Shown here piece by piece: positions 5,366 through 5,565 of a DNA stretch of 5,565 nucleotides. The translations under genes and the position numbers were made by a program. This DNA comes from Anaerolineaceae bacterium. Lineage in GTDB: Bacteria; Chloroflexota; Anaerolineae; Anaerolineales; Anaerolineaceae. Every line of letters begins with the position of its first letter. Position 1 is the stretch's first letter. The notes below the pieces were generated by a model. The model saw nothing but the letters and a program-made list of their open reading frames with translations. It ran no database searches and was not told the origin of the DNA. The stretch covers positions 1 to 5,565 of the forward strand of contig JACZIY010000794.1 of the NCBI GenBank assembly GCA_014860845.1. Direction: 5' to 3'.

Positions 5366-5565
5366 ATGAGGATTAAAGGACAATCAAGCGTTTGCATCAC
5401 AAAAGCGAGGATTAGATTGATTACGCTAGCTATAGTTGACTTCCCTCTCAGGGGCGAATGGATTACCCCCAACACTCCCGGAACAAAAATTCCAAGCCAT
5501 GGGACAGATTTGCTTGGCGAGAGATACGCTTACGATTTCGTTGGGGTTGATCCAAGAAGTCCAAG
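5366..5565 (+). CDS. M23-type peptidase protein, N-terminus (3'-partial)
   Basis: The frame runs open to the right edge. Its visible part contains DFPLRGEWITPNTPG and then SHGTDLLGERYAYDFVGVD. From memory this is the typical N-terminal segment of proteins annotated as M23-family metallopeptidases (forms such as FPLRGEW...SHGTD.LGQRYAYDF), whose lysostaphin-type zinc domain follows. That domain and its HxxxD and HxH zinc ligands would lie outside the window, so catalytic competence cannot be judged. The ATG at 5366 is 2 bases after the protease stop but has almost no ribosome-binding site of its own, so reinitiation would be needed. A TTG at 5417, 6 bases after GAGG (5407-5410), is a good alternative start. 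No typical signal peptide is visible with either start. Close spacing suggests co-transcription with the protease gene. Confidence 0.75.
   Translation, partial: MRIKGQSSVCITKARIRLITLAIVDFPLRGEWITPNTPGTKIPSHGTDLLGERYAYDFVGVDPRSP

Overview
This window looks like chromosomal DNA from a Gram-positive-type or deeply branching bacterium, most likely a member of the Chloroflexota (Anaerolineae-like). That placement rests on protein style recalled from memory: a large MalT/LAL-type LuxR regulator, a 74-codon small protein of a type I associate with Chloroflexota and Actinobacteria, and an M23-type protein opening with FPLRGEW. No rRNA, tRNA, CRISPR array, insertion sequence or transposase was seen.

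Layout. (1) Positions 1-1612 (+) hold the C-terminal part of a LAL/MalT-like transcriptional regulator whose ATPase part lies off the left edge. It is followed by a plausible intrinsic terminator at 1699-1720. (2) A convergent gene on the minus strand (2646-1756) encodes an orphan 296-residue soluble protein with a faint ADP-ribosyltransferase/KptA-like signature. It overlaps, in a TAATG stop-start, a possible 43-codon ORF (2777-2646) that has a candidate promoter and two matched palindromes upstream. (3) Positions 2778-3095 contain those palindromes and the 3' remnant of a lost gene. (4) A 204-residue membrane-anchored protein resembling the DUF4362 family lies at 3096-3710 (+). It is followed by a long hairpin and a second, more decayed copy of the remnant. 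(5) Three small-to-medium genes follow on the plus strand: a 74-residue conserved-looking cytosolic protein (4010-4234), a two-helix membrane protein (4308-4544), and a CPBP/CAAX-type intramembrane protease (4593-5363). (6) The window closes in the N-terminus of what looks like an M23-type peptidase protein (from 5366), which starts 2 bases after the protease stop codon.

How the parts fit. The genes from 4308 to the right edge are closely spaced on one strand, and two or three of them are membrane or envelope related, so they may form one transcription unit. The middle of the window (about 2650-4300) is AT-rich and gene-poor. It carries a decayed gene tail in two copies and looks like an accessory, rearranged stretch. 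The most interesting items are the 34-62 bp diverged repeat flanking the DUF4362-like gene, the overlapping small ORF plus 296-residue orphan pair, and the two ATTTTG-N3-CAAAAT palindromes. I do not see a clear, complete new defence or mobile system.
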